DNA of 9,698 nucleotides from Euryarchaeota archaeon UBA602 (GTDB lineage: Archaea; Thermoplasmatota; Poseidoniia; Poseidoniales; Thalassarchaeaceae), in contig DAHO01000005.1 of the NCBI GenBank assembly GCA_002498455.1, positions 1 to 9,698 of the forward strand. Direction: 5' to 3'. The notes beneath the pieces were generated by a model that did not search any database, was not told where the DNA came from, and saw only the letters and a list, made by a program, of their open reading frames with translations. How positions within the stretch are numbered: the first letter of the stretch is position 1; every line of letters starts with the position of its first letter. Both the position numbers and the translations under genes were made by a program. Shown in pieces: positions 1 through 6,721 of this stretch.

Positions 1-59
1 CCACTTGATGAAAGCATTAGGAGCAGAGTGAAAATCACTGCAGCCACAGGTCGCGCCAT
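1..59 (-). CDS. N-terminus of a probable exported protein (cut by window edge)
   Basis: Reading the minus strand from an ATG at 59 gives MARPVAAVIFTLLLMLSSS and then runs off the left edge. A short basic start, a hydrophobic core of about 12 residues and a small-residue end are what a secretory signal peptide looks like. An in-frame ATG at 86 would add nine residues (MWDRSHRDL) and is an alternative start. The gene would be divergent from the hydrolase that begins near 140, leaving a short shared control region. Only 19 codons are visible, so neither a function nor even the reality of the gene is secure. The main competitor is a plus-strand frame ending at a TGA at 29-31. Confidence 0.35.
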   Translation of the reverse strand, partial: MARPVAAVIFTLLLMLSSS

Positions 60-118
60 CAAATCGCGGTGTGAACGGTCCCACATGAGGCCACCGGCCA
101 ATCGTCACCCTCTTGACA

Positions 119-138
119 CACCGCCCTATGGGGCGGTG
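119..138. repeat. GC-rich inverted repeat just before the hydrolase start
   Basis: CACCGCCC at 119-126 and GGGCGGTG at 131-138 are perfect reverse complements separated by TATG, giving an 8-bp stem with a 4-base loop. The right arm ends one base before the ATG at 140, so in RNA it could mask that start. As DNA it could be an operator in the divergent region between the genes starting at 59 and 140. No T-run follows, so it is not a typical terminator. Confidence 0.4.
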
Positions 139-139
139 C

Positions 140-1972
140 ATGGCGGATGCAGAAGGGCGACGTGAACTGATGAGATTCAATCTCGTCATGGGCGCAACCA
201 TCGGTATCGTCATTTTATTCTTCATCCTCGCTTCGGTTTGGGGTTCAGGTGCGGTACAAAAATCAAGTGAAAAGGAGTACAGTTGGTGGGAAGTGCCTCT
301 GCACGATCGTCACAAAATGGAGCTTGATTTCACAGGACTGCGAAGCCAATTGCCCGTCAATGGCACATACAATTGGACGGGCCCATCCGAGTTTTTCATC
401 GAAGTCGATTTGCCCCCAAGTGAACAAGACGTCGGCTACCCTGGGCCGGCTCTGATGCACGTGGCGTTGTGGCTTCCTGAGGTCGAACCCGGAACCAAGG
501 TACCGGTCATTGCAACCATCCATCCCTACTATGATTTTGGAACCGAAGTTGCAGATGGAGATTCGAACCCGAATACCATTCCCGATGGAGGTGTAGGTGC
601 ATGGGTCTTGGATCAATTCGTCCCTCATGGTTACGCTCTTGCTCAGGTCTCAACCTTCGGCAGTGGTCAATCCACCCATTGTCAAGATGTGAAGGGACTT
701 GGAGAACAAGTTGGAATCCAAGCGGCAGTTGAGTGGTTGGGTCAGCAGGAATGGTCCAACGGCAATGTCGGACTCATGGGCAAATCGTATGCGGGGACCA
801 CCAATTGGGAAGCCGCACAGAATCCCTCTGAGCATCTGAAAACCATCGTCCCCATTTCAGGAAGTATCGGTGTTCAGCAGATGTTCTATCGAAACGGAAG
901 CAGTGAATTCAGAGCGGTCGGTTATGACTTGGCCTATGAAGGAGCGACAACTGACATGACAACCGATGATTTGCGAGTTTGCAGTGACGATGCTGTCGGG
1001 CCCGCGATGCCGGTCACAACTTCTCTGGCTGCAGAATTCGGCGGGGCAGATTGGTCAGATTATTGGGAAGAGCGATATCATCTGGGAGATGTTCTCGCCA
1101 ATTACAACGGCAGTGTATACTTGGTATGGGGATTGCAAGACTGGAACGTAGACCCCTACCACGCTTTCCCAACTTACCAACTGATGCGAGATGCAGGGAT
1201 TCATGCCCGTGCTATCGCCGGCCAATGGGCTCACAACTACGTCGACCAACCCGATCGCCATGGCGAATTGGGAACCGGTTACGGAGGCGAGGCATATCCA
1301 AACATGACCCGAATGGATTGGGCCATTGAATTGTGGAATTGGTTCGAGTATTACCTGAAGGGAATCGGTGAAGAACCGGAAGCACATGTTCAGATTCAAA
1401 CCAATGATGGAAAGTGGCATGTCGAAGAAACTTGGCCACCTGAAGACATGACTTGGGAACTACATGATCTCACTGAATGGGAGGGTTCGACCGGAGTCGT
1501 CAATTCAAATGGAGGCATCACAATTGTCAGCCCGACTTTTGAAGAAGAGGTGCATTTGTCCGGGTTACCTACCTTGCATCTGGATGTGACCACAAGAGGT
1601 TGCAATGGTGGACAGATTTTCGCGACTCTTAATGATGGAACCACTGGAATGCGGCTAGGGCACGCAGTGATGGATTTGCGATATCGAAATGGTGGATACG
1701 ATGCAGAGCCGGTATTATTTGCGATTCCACACCCCTACACTATGCTGATGGAATTCAACCCATTGGATGTGGTTCTTCCAGCAGGACACAGCCTATCCAT
1801 TGAGTTGACTGAGACTGGCGAGGATTACCTGCCGAGCACCTGTGCTGCAGTCGGACTTTCAATTCAGGGTGGGACTTTTGGTTTGCCTTTGATTGAGCGA
1901 CCGATGGATGATGAACGTTGGTTCCTTGCTCCACCATGGTGGGATGACCCCAACAATGCAGTTGGTCTGTGA
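140..1972 (+). CDS. Membrane-anchored CocE/NonD-type serine hydrolase (peptidase S15 family)
   Basis: This is an alpha/beta hydrolase of the X-Pro dipeptidyl-peptidase / cocaine esterase class, which cleaves peptide or ester bonds. A hydrophobic segment near the N-terminus (MGATIGIVILFFILASVWG) is a signal anchor or uncleaved signal, so the enzyme domain should face outside. The nucleophile lies in GLMGKSYAG (Ser codon at 785), matching the family GxSYxG elbow. The acid fits the Asp in WGLQDWNVDP (codon at 1139) and the base the His in GQWAHNY (codon at 1232). WFEYYLKG marks the end of the hydrolase core, and the remaining roughly 190 residues fit the beta-rich C-terminal PepX_C domain. A length of about 610 aa is normal for the family. 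ATG codons at 140 and 170 are both possible starts; the one at 170 puts the hydrophobic segment right at the N-terminus. A TTG at 113 would lie upstream of the hairpin and is less likely. The exact substrate cannot be read from sequence. Confidence 0.85.
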   Translation: MADAEGRRELMRFNLVMGATIGIVILFFILASVWGSGAVQKSSEKEYSWWEVPLHDRHKMELDFTGLRSQLPVNGTYNWTGPSEFFIEVDLPPSEQDVGYPGPALMHVALWLPEVEPGTKVPVIATIHPYYDFGTEVADGDSNPNTIPDGGVGAWVLDQFVPHGYALAQVSTFGSGQSTHCQDVKGLGEQVGIQAAVEWLGQQEWSNGNVGLMGKSYAGTTNWEAAQNPSEHLKTIVPISGSIGVQQMFYRNGSSEFRAVGYDLAYEGATTDMTTDDLRVCSDDAVGPAMPVTTSLAAEFGGADWSDYWEERYHLGDVLANYNGSVYLVWGLQDWNVDPYHAFPTYQLMRDAGIHARAIAGQWAHNYVDQPDRHGELGTGYGGEAYPNMTRMDWAIELWNWFEYYLKGIGEEPEAHVQIQTNDGKWHVEETWPPEDMTWELHDLTEWEGSTGVVNSNGGITIVSPTFEEEVHLSGLPTLHLDVTTRGCNGGQIFATLNDGTTGMRLGHAVMDLRYRNGGYDAEPVLFAIPHPYTMLMEFNPLDVVLPAGHSLSIELTETGEDYLPSTCAAVGLSIQGGTFGLPLIERPMDDERWFLAPPWWDDPNNAVGL

Positions 1973-1973
1973 T

Positions 1974-2678
1974 TCAATCTTCGTAGGGGTACCAGTCTTC
2001 TTCACCCTGTGGCCGATACCACCAGGCCCCGTCATCATCCTGCCACCATTCCGTTCCATCCTCATCGACGCGATATGAATCATCATCGCCGCCTTCGTCT
2101 TCGACTTCAACGCCCATCTCTTGAGCGATTTGACGTTTCAAATCTCGAGCTTCGTCTTCGACATCGTGGAAGACGCGGTGTCCCGGGTCTTGTGACTCCA
2201 TGTGCTCATGATCTCCAGAAGCGATGGCTTCATCGGATTCTTTGAAGAAATCTTCAGCCATCTTTTGGCGGTATTCTTCGTATTCATCTCGACCAAAGGA
2301 GCCGGTAAATGCACCATCTCTTGAGCGCATGAGTTGATCCAAATCAACACGGCGGCCGAGATCCAGCTCAGGAGCGTCCGGTAAATCATCATCATAGAAT
2401 TCTTCAGTGTCATCACCCAAGCGTGGGTAGGATTTACCCTCGGGATGAATTTCTTCAACTTCTTCCATGATCAAATCGTGTTCTTCTTCATCGATTTGCT
2501 CTTCATCAAGAGTTCGGCGGACGACTTTGACGAACTTATCACACTCAGCAGCAAGTGCGCTTCCCGTGTATTCATCTGCGATTTTTTCGAGACGATTCAT
2601 GAGGCGGTCATAGGGCCTGCCTGCGATGCCTCCCAAAAAACGACCAAAGCCACCTCGCTTCGCCATGAAGTAACCCAT
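1974..2678 (-). CDS. Highly acidic protein with Trp/Asp-rich C-terminal tail, unknown function
   Basis: I do not recognise a named family. The first 20 residues are basic and Gly-rich (AKRGGFGRFLGG) and could touch a membrane or nucleic acid. The remainder of the 234 aa is strongly acidic, predicted helical and rich in Glu and Asp, with no transmembrane segment. The last 30 residues hold three Trp/acidic motifs: GTEWWQDD, GAWWYRPQ and EDWYPYED. The alternating acidic and aromatic pattern suggests a docking tail rather than an enzyme. From memory, such tails are common in Marine Group II proteins; this is weak taxonomic evidence. The start at 2678 (MGYFMAK) or 2666 (MAKRGG) is undecided. The gene shares a 42-base divergent promoter with the JAMM gene, so the two may be co-regulated. 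Its stop lies one base from the convergent hydrolase stop (TGATTCA at 1970-1976). Confidence 0.8.
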   Translation of the reverse strand: MGYFMAKRGGFGRFLGGIAGRPYDRLMNRLEKIADEYTGSALAAECDKFVKVVRRTLDEEQIDEEEHDLIMEEVEEIHPEGKSYPRLGDDTEEFYDDDLPDAPELDLGRRVDLDQLMRSRDGAFTGSFGRDEYEEYRQKMAEDFFKESDEAIASGDHEHMESQDPGHRVFHDVEDEARDLKRQIAQEMGVEVEDEGGDDDSYRVDEDGTEWWQDDDGAWWYRPQGEEDWYPYED

Positions 2679-2693
2679 GAGTGCAACCCTTAT

Positions 2694-2721
2694 TCACACT
2701 TGCCGCGGAGCCTCCGTGTGA
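2694..2721. promoter_or_regulatory. Nested inverted repeats in a divergent promoter
   Basis: The 42 bases between the divergent starts at 2678 and 2721 contain TCACAC (2694-2699) paired with GTGTGA (2716-2721). Inside it, CGGAG (2706-2710) and CTCCG (2712-2716) form an 11-base near-palindrome. This is a plausible operator for the acidic-protein and JAMM genes, although short repeats of this kind also occur by chance. No clear TATA box is seen. Confidence 0.25.
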
Positions 2722-3446
2722 TGGTCGCATCTTGGCTGGTTGAGGCGGCGATGGCCTACAACCAAACTTCAATGGAAAAACGGGATGGCTACCCAGCATT
2801 TGTCTTGTTGCCTGTACGCCATTTGGAGACCATTCTATCCTGGGCTTTTGAATCGCTTCCAGATGAAATTCTAATTGGGTTTGACCCGCTTCAAAGCATG
2901 CCAATTGACAACAAAATCTTCGATCTATGTGGTGGGGTAGACTATCGCGATGATCTGTTTGCGGGTCAAGCATTTGTCATCGGTGAGCCTCACTTGGTCA
3001 ATCGTGGAGATTCGTTTTCTGTCCATCATGTTCCCGAGGAATGGGTGGACGAACTCTTCGCTGCAGATCGAGGTTCGCGTGGTGCCCGATTTACGCATTG
3101 GATGCATACCCATCCAAACTGTGTAGCCATCCCCTCTGCTGCTGATGCAGATGCAGCCCAGCATACTGCAGGGGTTGACATGATTCTTGGAATTGAATTT
3201 AGCCCCGAGGGACCACTACCTTGGTTTGAGGATGCGGAAGGGGTACGCCGGCCACTCAATCCTGAGCAACGTATCGAGAAGAAAGGTTGGGGATCGTGGC
3301 GTAGACAGCGACGTCGTCCGACACTAGGGCGCGCCTCAACCGGACACAACATTCACGGATTGGAATTGATTGCATTTCATCGAACTGGAGTCGGTGTCAA
3401 CGTGTGGTTGGTCGACGACGACGGGCAACCTTTTGGACTGGAATAA
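2721..3446 (+). CDS. JAMM/MPN-domain zinc metalloprotease (Rpn11/AMSH-like fold)
   Basis: JAMM proteases are zinc isopeptidases. In archaea they can remove ubiquitin-like SAMP modifiers, and in bacteria they occur in sulfur-carrier processing and other systems. The full signature is present. The catalytic Glu fits LPDEILIGF (E49, counted from the ATG at 2721), which matches the family's PxExxG start. HTHPNCVAIPSAAD gives exactly H-x-H-x7-S-x2-D with H129, H131, S139 and D142. The metal site and Ser are therefore intact and activity is expected. A basic stretch (SWRRQRRRP) follows at about 192-200, then a short hydrophobic end. The frame is open back to 2445, but that part is antisense to the acidic gene, so the start is taken at 2721; 2751 is also possible. 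No transmembrane segment is seen. The substrate is unknown, and there is no ubiquitin-like, E1 or MoaD gene in this window. Confidence 0.85.
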   Translation: MVASWLVEAAMAYNQTSMEKRDGYPAFVLLPVRHLETILSWAFESLPDEILIGFDPLQSMPIDNKIFDLCGGVDYRDDLFAGQAFVIGEPHLVNRGDSFSVHHVPEEWVDELFAADRGSRGARFTHWMHTHPNCVAIPSAADADAAQHTAGVDMILGIEFSPEGPLPWFEDAEGVRRPLNPEQRIEKKGWGSWRRQRRRPTLGRASTGHNIHGLELIAFHRTGVGVNVWLVDDDGQPFGLE

Positions 3447-3449
3447 AGA

Positions 3450-3989
3450 TTAATTCGATTTGAAAATCGTTTTTCGATAATGCGACAATTCTTGGATACT
3501 GCCATTGATATCATCCAATGCGCGGTGGCCTGTCGGCTTGTGGAACTGAGGTGCTTCGGGGTACCATCGCTTCGACAGCTCCTTGATGCTGGTGACATCT
3601 ACGCTTCTGTAATGACAAAATTCCTGCAAATCCGGCATATGAGCGCGTAAGAATCGACGATCTTGACCGATGGTGTTTCCACACAATGGAGATTGGCCTG
3701 CCTCACAGTGTTCTCGTAGGAATTCCAAGGTCCGAATTTCGGCGGTTGCATTGGTGATTTCACTTGCCTTGACCGCTTCAATCAAACCGTTGGCTGTATG
3801 ATGTGTAATGTTCCACTCATCCATTTTGTCTAATTCTTCTTGGGGCTGGAAAATCGCTAGATTGGGGCCTTCCGCGATGACGTTCAAATCTCCATCCGTG
3901 ACAATCGTTGCGATTTCAATAATCACATTCTCTTCCGGGTCCAATCCCGTCATTTCTAGGTCAATCCAAATCAATCGGTCACTCTTCAT
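3450..3989 (-). CDS. orn: Oligoribonuclease, DEDDh 3'-5' exoribonuclease
   Basis: Orn degrades the 2-5 nucleotide RNAs left by other RNases, and in bacteria also pGpG from cyclic-di-GMP turnover. The protein (179 aa, normal length) is readily recognised: it starts LIWIDLEMTGLDPEENVIIE and contains CGNTIGQDRRFL and HRALDDI. The DEDDh residues are all present: D10, E12, D110, H155 and D160. The frame stays open upstream to 4184, but the extra residues do not resemble Orn and lie antisense to the divergent transporter, so the ATG at 3989 is chosen. There is no clear Shine-Dalgarno sequence before it. The gene converges on the JAMM gene with three bases between the stops. Orn is typical of proteobacteria, actinobacteria and eukaryotes. 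Its presence here is either a known feature of marine archaea or an acquired gene. Confidence 0.95.
   Translation of the reverse strand: MKSDRLIWIDLEMTGLDPEENVIIEIATIVTDGDLNVIAEGPNLAIFQPQEELDKMDEWNITHHTANGLIEAVKASEITNATAEIRTLEFLREHCEAGQSPLCGNTIGQDRRFLRAHMPDLQEFCHYRSVDVTSIKELSKRWYPEAPQFHKPTGHRALDDINGSIQELSHYRKTIFKSN
3456..3474 (+). terminator. Palindrome plus T-tract downstream of the JAMM gene
   Basis: CGATTT (3456-3461) and AAATCG (3464-3469) flank GA and are followed directly by TTTTT (3470-3474) on the plus strand. Ten bases past the JAMM stop, this could end its transcript. It sits inside the last codons of oligoribonuclease on the other strand, so coding constraint is an alternative reason for the sequence. 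With only two loop bases the stem would have to open partly. Confidence 0.35.
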
Positions 3990-4074
3990 GAGCGGTGGGT
4001 GACCAATGACAACCATAGCCATTCGCCCTTGGACCTTGGGAGGAGTGATAGATGGGGACGGGGCGCGCAGGGCC

Positions 4075-5337
4075 ATGGAGACGCAGAGAGAAGTCGGGTT
4101 CCTCGAACTTCTTGTACGAAACAAGACGTTTCGTAGACTCTGGTTCGGATTGGCCATCTCAATGCTTGGAGAATGGTTCAGCACCGTCGCGTTATTCGTT
4201 CTGATTTACGAACTGACAGGATCAGAATTGGGGATTGGATTGCTCTTCGTCATCCGGATGTTCTCCCTTGCATTCCCACAGGTTTTCACGGGGATGCTTG
4301 CCGACCGGTTCAGTCGGAAATGGCTGATGATTTGGGCCAATGTTCTCTCGGCAATGGCTGTCTTGTTACTTCTGACCGTAGATCAGGAAGATGAAGTCTG
4401 GTTGATTTACGCCATTGCCTCTTTGCTGATGGTGTTCCACGCGGTATTCATTCCGGCAGAACGGGCCTCAATTCCGAACATTACCGAAGAAAATGAGTTG
4501 CTTACTGCCAATGCATTGAGCAGTGCAACTTGGAGTGCAGCCCTCTGTTTGGGAGCCAGTATTGGTGGGTTTGTTGTCTCCGCATATGGCGTAGATGCGG
4601 CATTCATCATCAACTCGATTTGCTTTGCAGTCGGTGCATTGATGTATACCACAATCACGATTCCCCAGGAACCATTTGTACCCAAAGAAGGAGGGATTTG
4701 GGCGAACACTGGTGGAAATATTGTTGAAGGATTCAGGATAATTTTCTCTAAACCTCATGTGAGCCGAATCATTACCGCAAAGGCTCTCTGGGCCATCTTT
4801 GGTGGTGGCCTGGTTTACATGTTGATTCTAATCGGCGATGAAATCGCTCTGGGGGATTTGGCCGCAGGCATTGGCATCCTATTTGCTGCGAGAGGACTGG
4901 GGACTGGACTGGGGCCCATCTTTGCCAGATATGTGTTCAAGGATCGAAAAATTTGGCCGTTCCTACTCGGTTCCCTGGTGAGCGTTTGTGGATTGGCCTA
5001 TGTGGCGATTGGATGGCTGGAATGGGCGCCATGGATTGCAGCCATCGTGGTCTTTGGTCATGCGGCCAGTGCCATCAACTGGGTGCTGTCCACCGTGTTG
5101 CTACAGGAGCGAAGCGATGATGAGTGGCGGGGCCGACTGTTCAGTACTGACTTCCTGCTGATGACCACGGTCAACGGTTGTTCCACGTTGGTGGCCAGCT
5201 TGATGTTGGAATACACCGACATCACCCTGCGTGAAGGCATCCAATTGTTTGCCATTCTGCAAGTACTCTCTGGAATTATCTGGGTGATGCTGATGATGCC
5301 GAGTGAACGAAGATACATGCAAGAATCCCATGCATAA
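4075..5337 (+). CDS. Major facilitator superfamily transporter (EntS/MFS_3-like exporter)
   Basis: This 420-aa integral membrane protein has the hydrophobic profile of 12 helices. The MFS motif A between helices 2 and 3 is present as GMLADRFSRK (residues 73-82). The opening FRRLWFGLAISMLGEWF and the overall layout resemble the EntS / MFS_3 group, whose members export siderophores, macrolides or other small molecules. The substrate cannot be assigned. The ATG at 4075 is preferred because it places about 20 residues before helix 1; a GTG at 4045 and an ATG at 4006 are in frame but overlap the divergent oligoribonuclease leader. The stop is only 12 bases before the lectin-domain gene, so the two are probably co-transcribed and may work at the same membrane. 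Confidence 0.88.
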   Translation: METQREVGFLELLVRNKTFRRLWFGLAISMLGEWFSTVALFVLIYELTGSELGIGLLFVIRMFSLAFPQVFTGMLADRFSRKWLMIWANVLSAMAVLLLLTVDQEDEVWLIYAIASLLMVFHAVFIPAERASIPNITEENELLTANALSSATWSAALCLGASIGGFVVSAYGVDAAFIINSICFAVGALMYTTITIPQEPFVPKEGGIWANTGGNIVEGFRIIFSKPHVSRIITAKALWAIFGGGLVYMLILIGDEIALGDLAAGIGILFAARGLGTGLGPIFARYVFKDRKIWPFLLGSLVSVCGLAYVAIGWLEWAPWIAAIVVFGHAASAINWVLSTVLLQERSDDEWRGRLFSTDFLLMTTVNGCSTLVASLMLEYTDITLREGIQLFAILQVLSGIIWVMLMMPSERRYMQESHA

Positions 5338-5349
5338 TCGAAGGATAAA

Positions 5350-6246
5350 ATGCGGAAGGGCCTTCTAATTCATCCAACTGGGCAGTGCATGGAGGATGAA
5401 GAGCCCGAGGTTGATTTGGCTGAACCGCTTGACCCAGCCGACGTACAATCAAACAGGAAGAATGCACGGATTGCCTTGGTCGTTGGCATAATCTTGTTCA
5501 ATATGGGTTTACCGCTTCTCATCATAGGATCCATATCCACGGACGAGGACAGACTCGCAATGTTAATTCCGGGTGCGGCAATGTTTAGCATTGGCGTATT
5601 CGTGGTAGTGAGCACTTCGTTTGTTCTCATCTCTTCGGGGTCTAAATCTTATGCTGAAACCGAAAAACAGGCGGAAAATTTTGAAACAAATTTTGCAGAA
5701 AAACTGAGGTTGTCATCCCCTGAAACTTCATTCGAAAAATCATCGTTTAGCCGAATGATCACTGTAGACTCAAGTGTTCCTAAATCCGAACAAGTCGCTC
5801 CACAAGCGAGGTATGTATTCGCGCCGGAAGAAATGACATGGGCCGAGCACAATGAACGTGCCATTGCAATGGGAGGACACCTTGCTTGCATCACGAGTGC
5901 TGAGGAAAACGAACAGGTTACCAAAATTTCAGGCGGGAAAACTGTATGGATTGGTGGAATCAGGAAAGGTGGTGGCAACGGTCCTGGCGCGGACCACTGG
6001 TACTGGTCTGACGGTCGGCCTTGGAGTTACACCAACTGGTATCCGGGTGAGCCGAACAACATGGGGGGTTTCGAAAATAGAGTACATCTCGGCTTGCAGG
6101 CCCCCGGAACGTGGAACGACGTGAGTGAGGGGTGGCCCGGGCCCGCAGTCTACCAGATGTCTGAGACTGCCTCCACTGAATCCAAACCGCCACAGTTCAC
6201 TTCGATTCTAGGGGACATGGAAATCCACGAGAAATACAAGATGTGA
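5350..6246 (+). CDS. Two-helix membrane protein with a C-type lectin-like domain
   Basis: The 298-aa protein has an acidic N-terminus (about 14-30), two transmembrane helices (about 40-61 and 71-95), a charged linker (about 97-150) and a C-type lectin-like domain (about 154-270). Family landmarks in the domain are WIGGIRKGG, WYWSDGRPWSYTNWYPGEPNN and WND at 255-257. EPN (234-236) plus WND is the mannose-type calcium and sugar binding pattern, so binding of a glycan or other ligand is plausible. The canonical disulfides are missing: there are only two cysteines (C13 and C180), which are not the usual partners. Two helices put the lectin domain on the same side as the N-terminus, possibly the cytoplasm. 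AAGGA lies four bases before the ATG at 5350; an ATG at 5389 is an alternative start. A Rieske gene follows 36 bases downstream. The domain could equally be a related formylglycine-type or protein-binding variant. Confidence 0.75.
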   Translation: MRKGLLIHPTGQCMEDEEPEVDLAEPLDPADVQSNRKNARIALVVGIILFNMGLPLLIIGSISTDEDRLAMLIPGAAMFSIGVFVVVSTSFVLISSGSKSYAETEKQAENFETNFAEKLRLSSPETSFEKSSFSRMITVDSSVPKSEQVAPQARYVFAPEEMTWAEHNERAIAMGGHLACITSAEENEQVTKISGGKTVWIGGIRKGGGNGPGADHWYWSDGRPWSYTNWYPGEPNNMGGFENRVHLGLQAPGTWNDVSEGWPGPAVYQMSETASTESKPPQFTSILGDMEIHEKYKM

Positions 6247-6251
6247 TTTTT
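6247..6251 (+). terminator. T5 tract directly after the lectin-domain gene
   Basis: TTTTT follows the TGA of the lectin-domain gene immediately. Archaeal RNA polymerase can terminate on such tracts without a hairpin. A run of five Ts is short, and readthrough into the Rieske gene is likely. Confidence 0.2.
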
Positions 6252-6282
6252 CATTGACCAATTATGTGGGGGACCTTACGCA

Positions 6283-6645
6283 ATGACAATGCAATGGAAG
6301 AATGCCATTCGCATTTCCAAACTCAAACCTGGAAAACCGAAGATGGTTACGATGGGTTTGAAGACCCTGATGGTGGTCAAAAAGGAAGATCAATTCCATG
6401 CGACTGAAGGCCTCTGCCGACACATGCGATGGCCGTTGGGACTGGGAGGAAAGATCGTCGATGATTGCATCACATGTCCATTGCATCAGACCCAACATCG
6501 ACTTGAGGATGGAGAGTTGGTGGATTGGGCGCCTTTCCCGTTGTTTCCTCCGTATGGAAAATTGGTGGGTAAATTATCCAGGAAGAAGGATTTGCCAATC
6601 TATGAAACAAGAATTGAGGGTGAATATCTGCAAGTCAAAATCTAA
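6283..6645 (+). CDS. Small Rieske [2Fe-2S] ferredoxin-like protein
   Basis: This 120-aa soluble protein is essentially a single Rieske domain, an electron carrier whose 2Fe-2S cluster is held by two Cys and two His. The ligands are C45 and H47 in GLCRHM and C65 and H68 in CPLH, giving C-x-H-x17-C-x2-H, the standard pattern. C62 is an extra cysteine. There is no signal peptide or membrane segment, so it is cytoplasmic. It resembles the ferredoxin components of ring-hydroxylating dioxygenases and the NirD-like group more than the membrane Rieske subunit of bc complexes. No oxygenase or reductase lies beside it here, so its partner is unknown. It starts 36 bases after the lectin-domain gene and is probably in the same operon. 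An ATG at 6289 is a possible alternative start. Confidence 0.88.
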   Translation: MTMQWKNAIRISKLKPGKPKMVTMGLKTLMVVKKEDQFHATEGLCRHMRWPLGLGGKIVDDCITCPLHQTQHRLEDGELVDWAPFPLFPPYGKLVGKLSRKKDLPIYETRIEGEYLQVKI

Positions 6646-6693
6646 CCTTTGCATGGGTAACTGATATGCCAGATGGGGTATCCCATGAATGAA

Positions 6694-6700
6694 TTAATAT
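6694..6700 (+). promoter_or_regulatory. TATA-like box for the 11-residue-repeat gene
   Basis: TTAATAT lies 22-28 bases before the GTG at 6722. This is the spacing expected for an archaeal promoter whose transcript starts at or next to the start codon. The surrounding sequence is AT-rich and there is no Shine-Dalgarno sequence before the GTG, which fits a leaderless mRNA. Confidence 0.45.
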
Positions 6701-6721
6701 CGGGGATTATTACTGTACATT

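Noticed and set aside
2..31. Plus-strand frame ending HLMKALGAE and TGA, as the tail of an upstream gene
   Set aside because: Only nine codons are visible, and the opposite strand gives a convincing signal peptide over the same bases. It cannot be excluded.
113..118. TTGACA resembling a bacterial -35 box
   Set aside because: No -10 element at 16-18 bases, and the position falls against the hairpin and the start codon.
1..165. Second open plus-strand frame of 54 codons ending at TGA 163-165
   Set aside because: The translation is rich in Arg, Pro, His and Cys with no domain-like character and runs through the hairpin into the hydrolase start. It looks like chance.
2445..2720. N-terminal extension of the JAMM gene back to an ATG at 2445
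   Set aside because: It is fully antisense to the acidic-protein gene, and its Phe/Asp-rich content is the mirror of Glu/Asp codons on the other strand.
3990..4184. N-terminal extension of oligoribonuclease to an ATG at 4184
   Set aside because: The extra 65 residues have no Orn similarity and cover the divergent transporter start, whereas the start at 3989 gives the normal family length.
6652..6687. Short inverted repeats CATGGG / CCCATG and ATGGG-GTAT-CCCAT between the Rieske and repeat genes
   Set aside because: Stems of five or six bases without a T-tract; too weak to call a terminator or operator.
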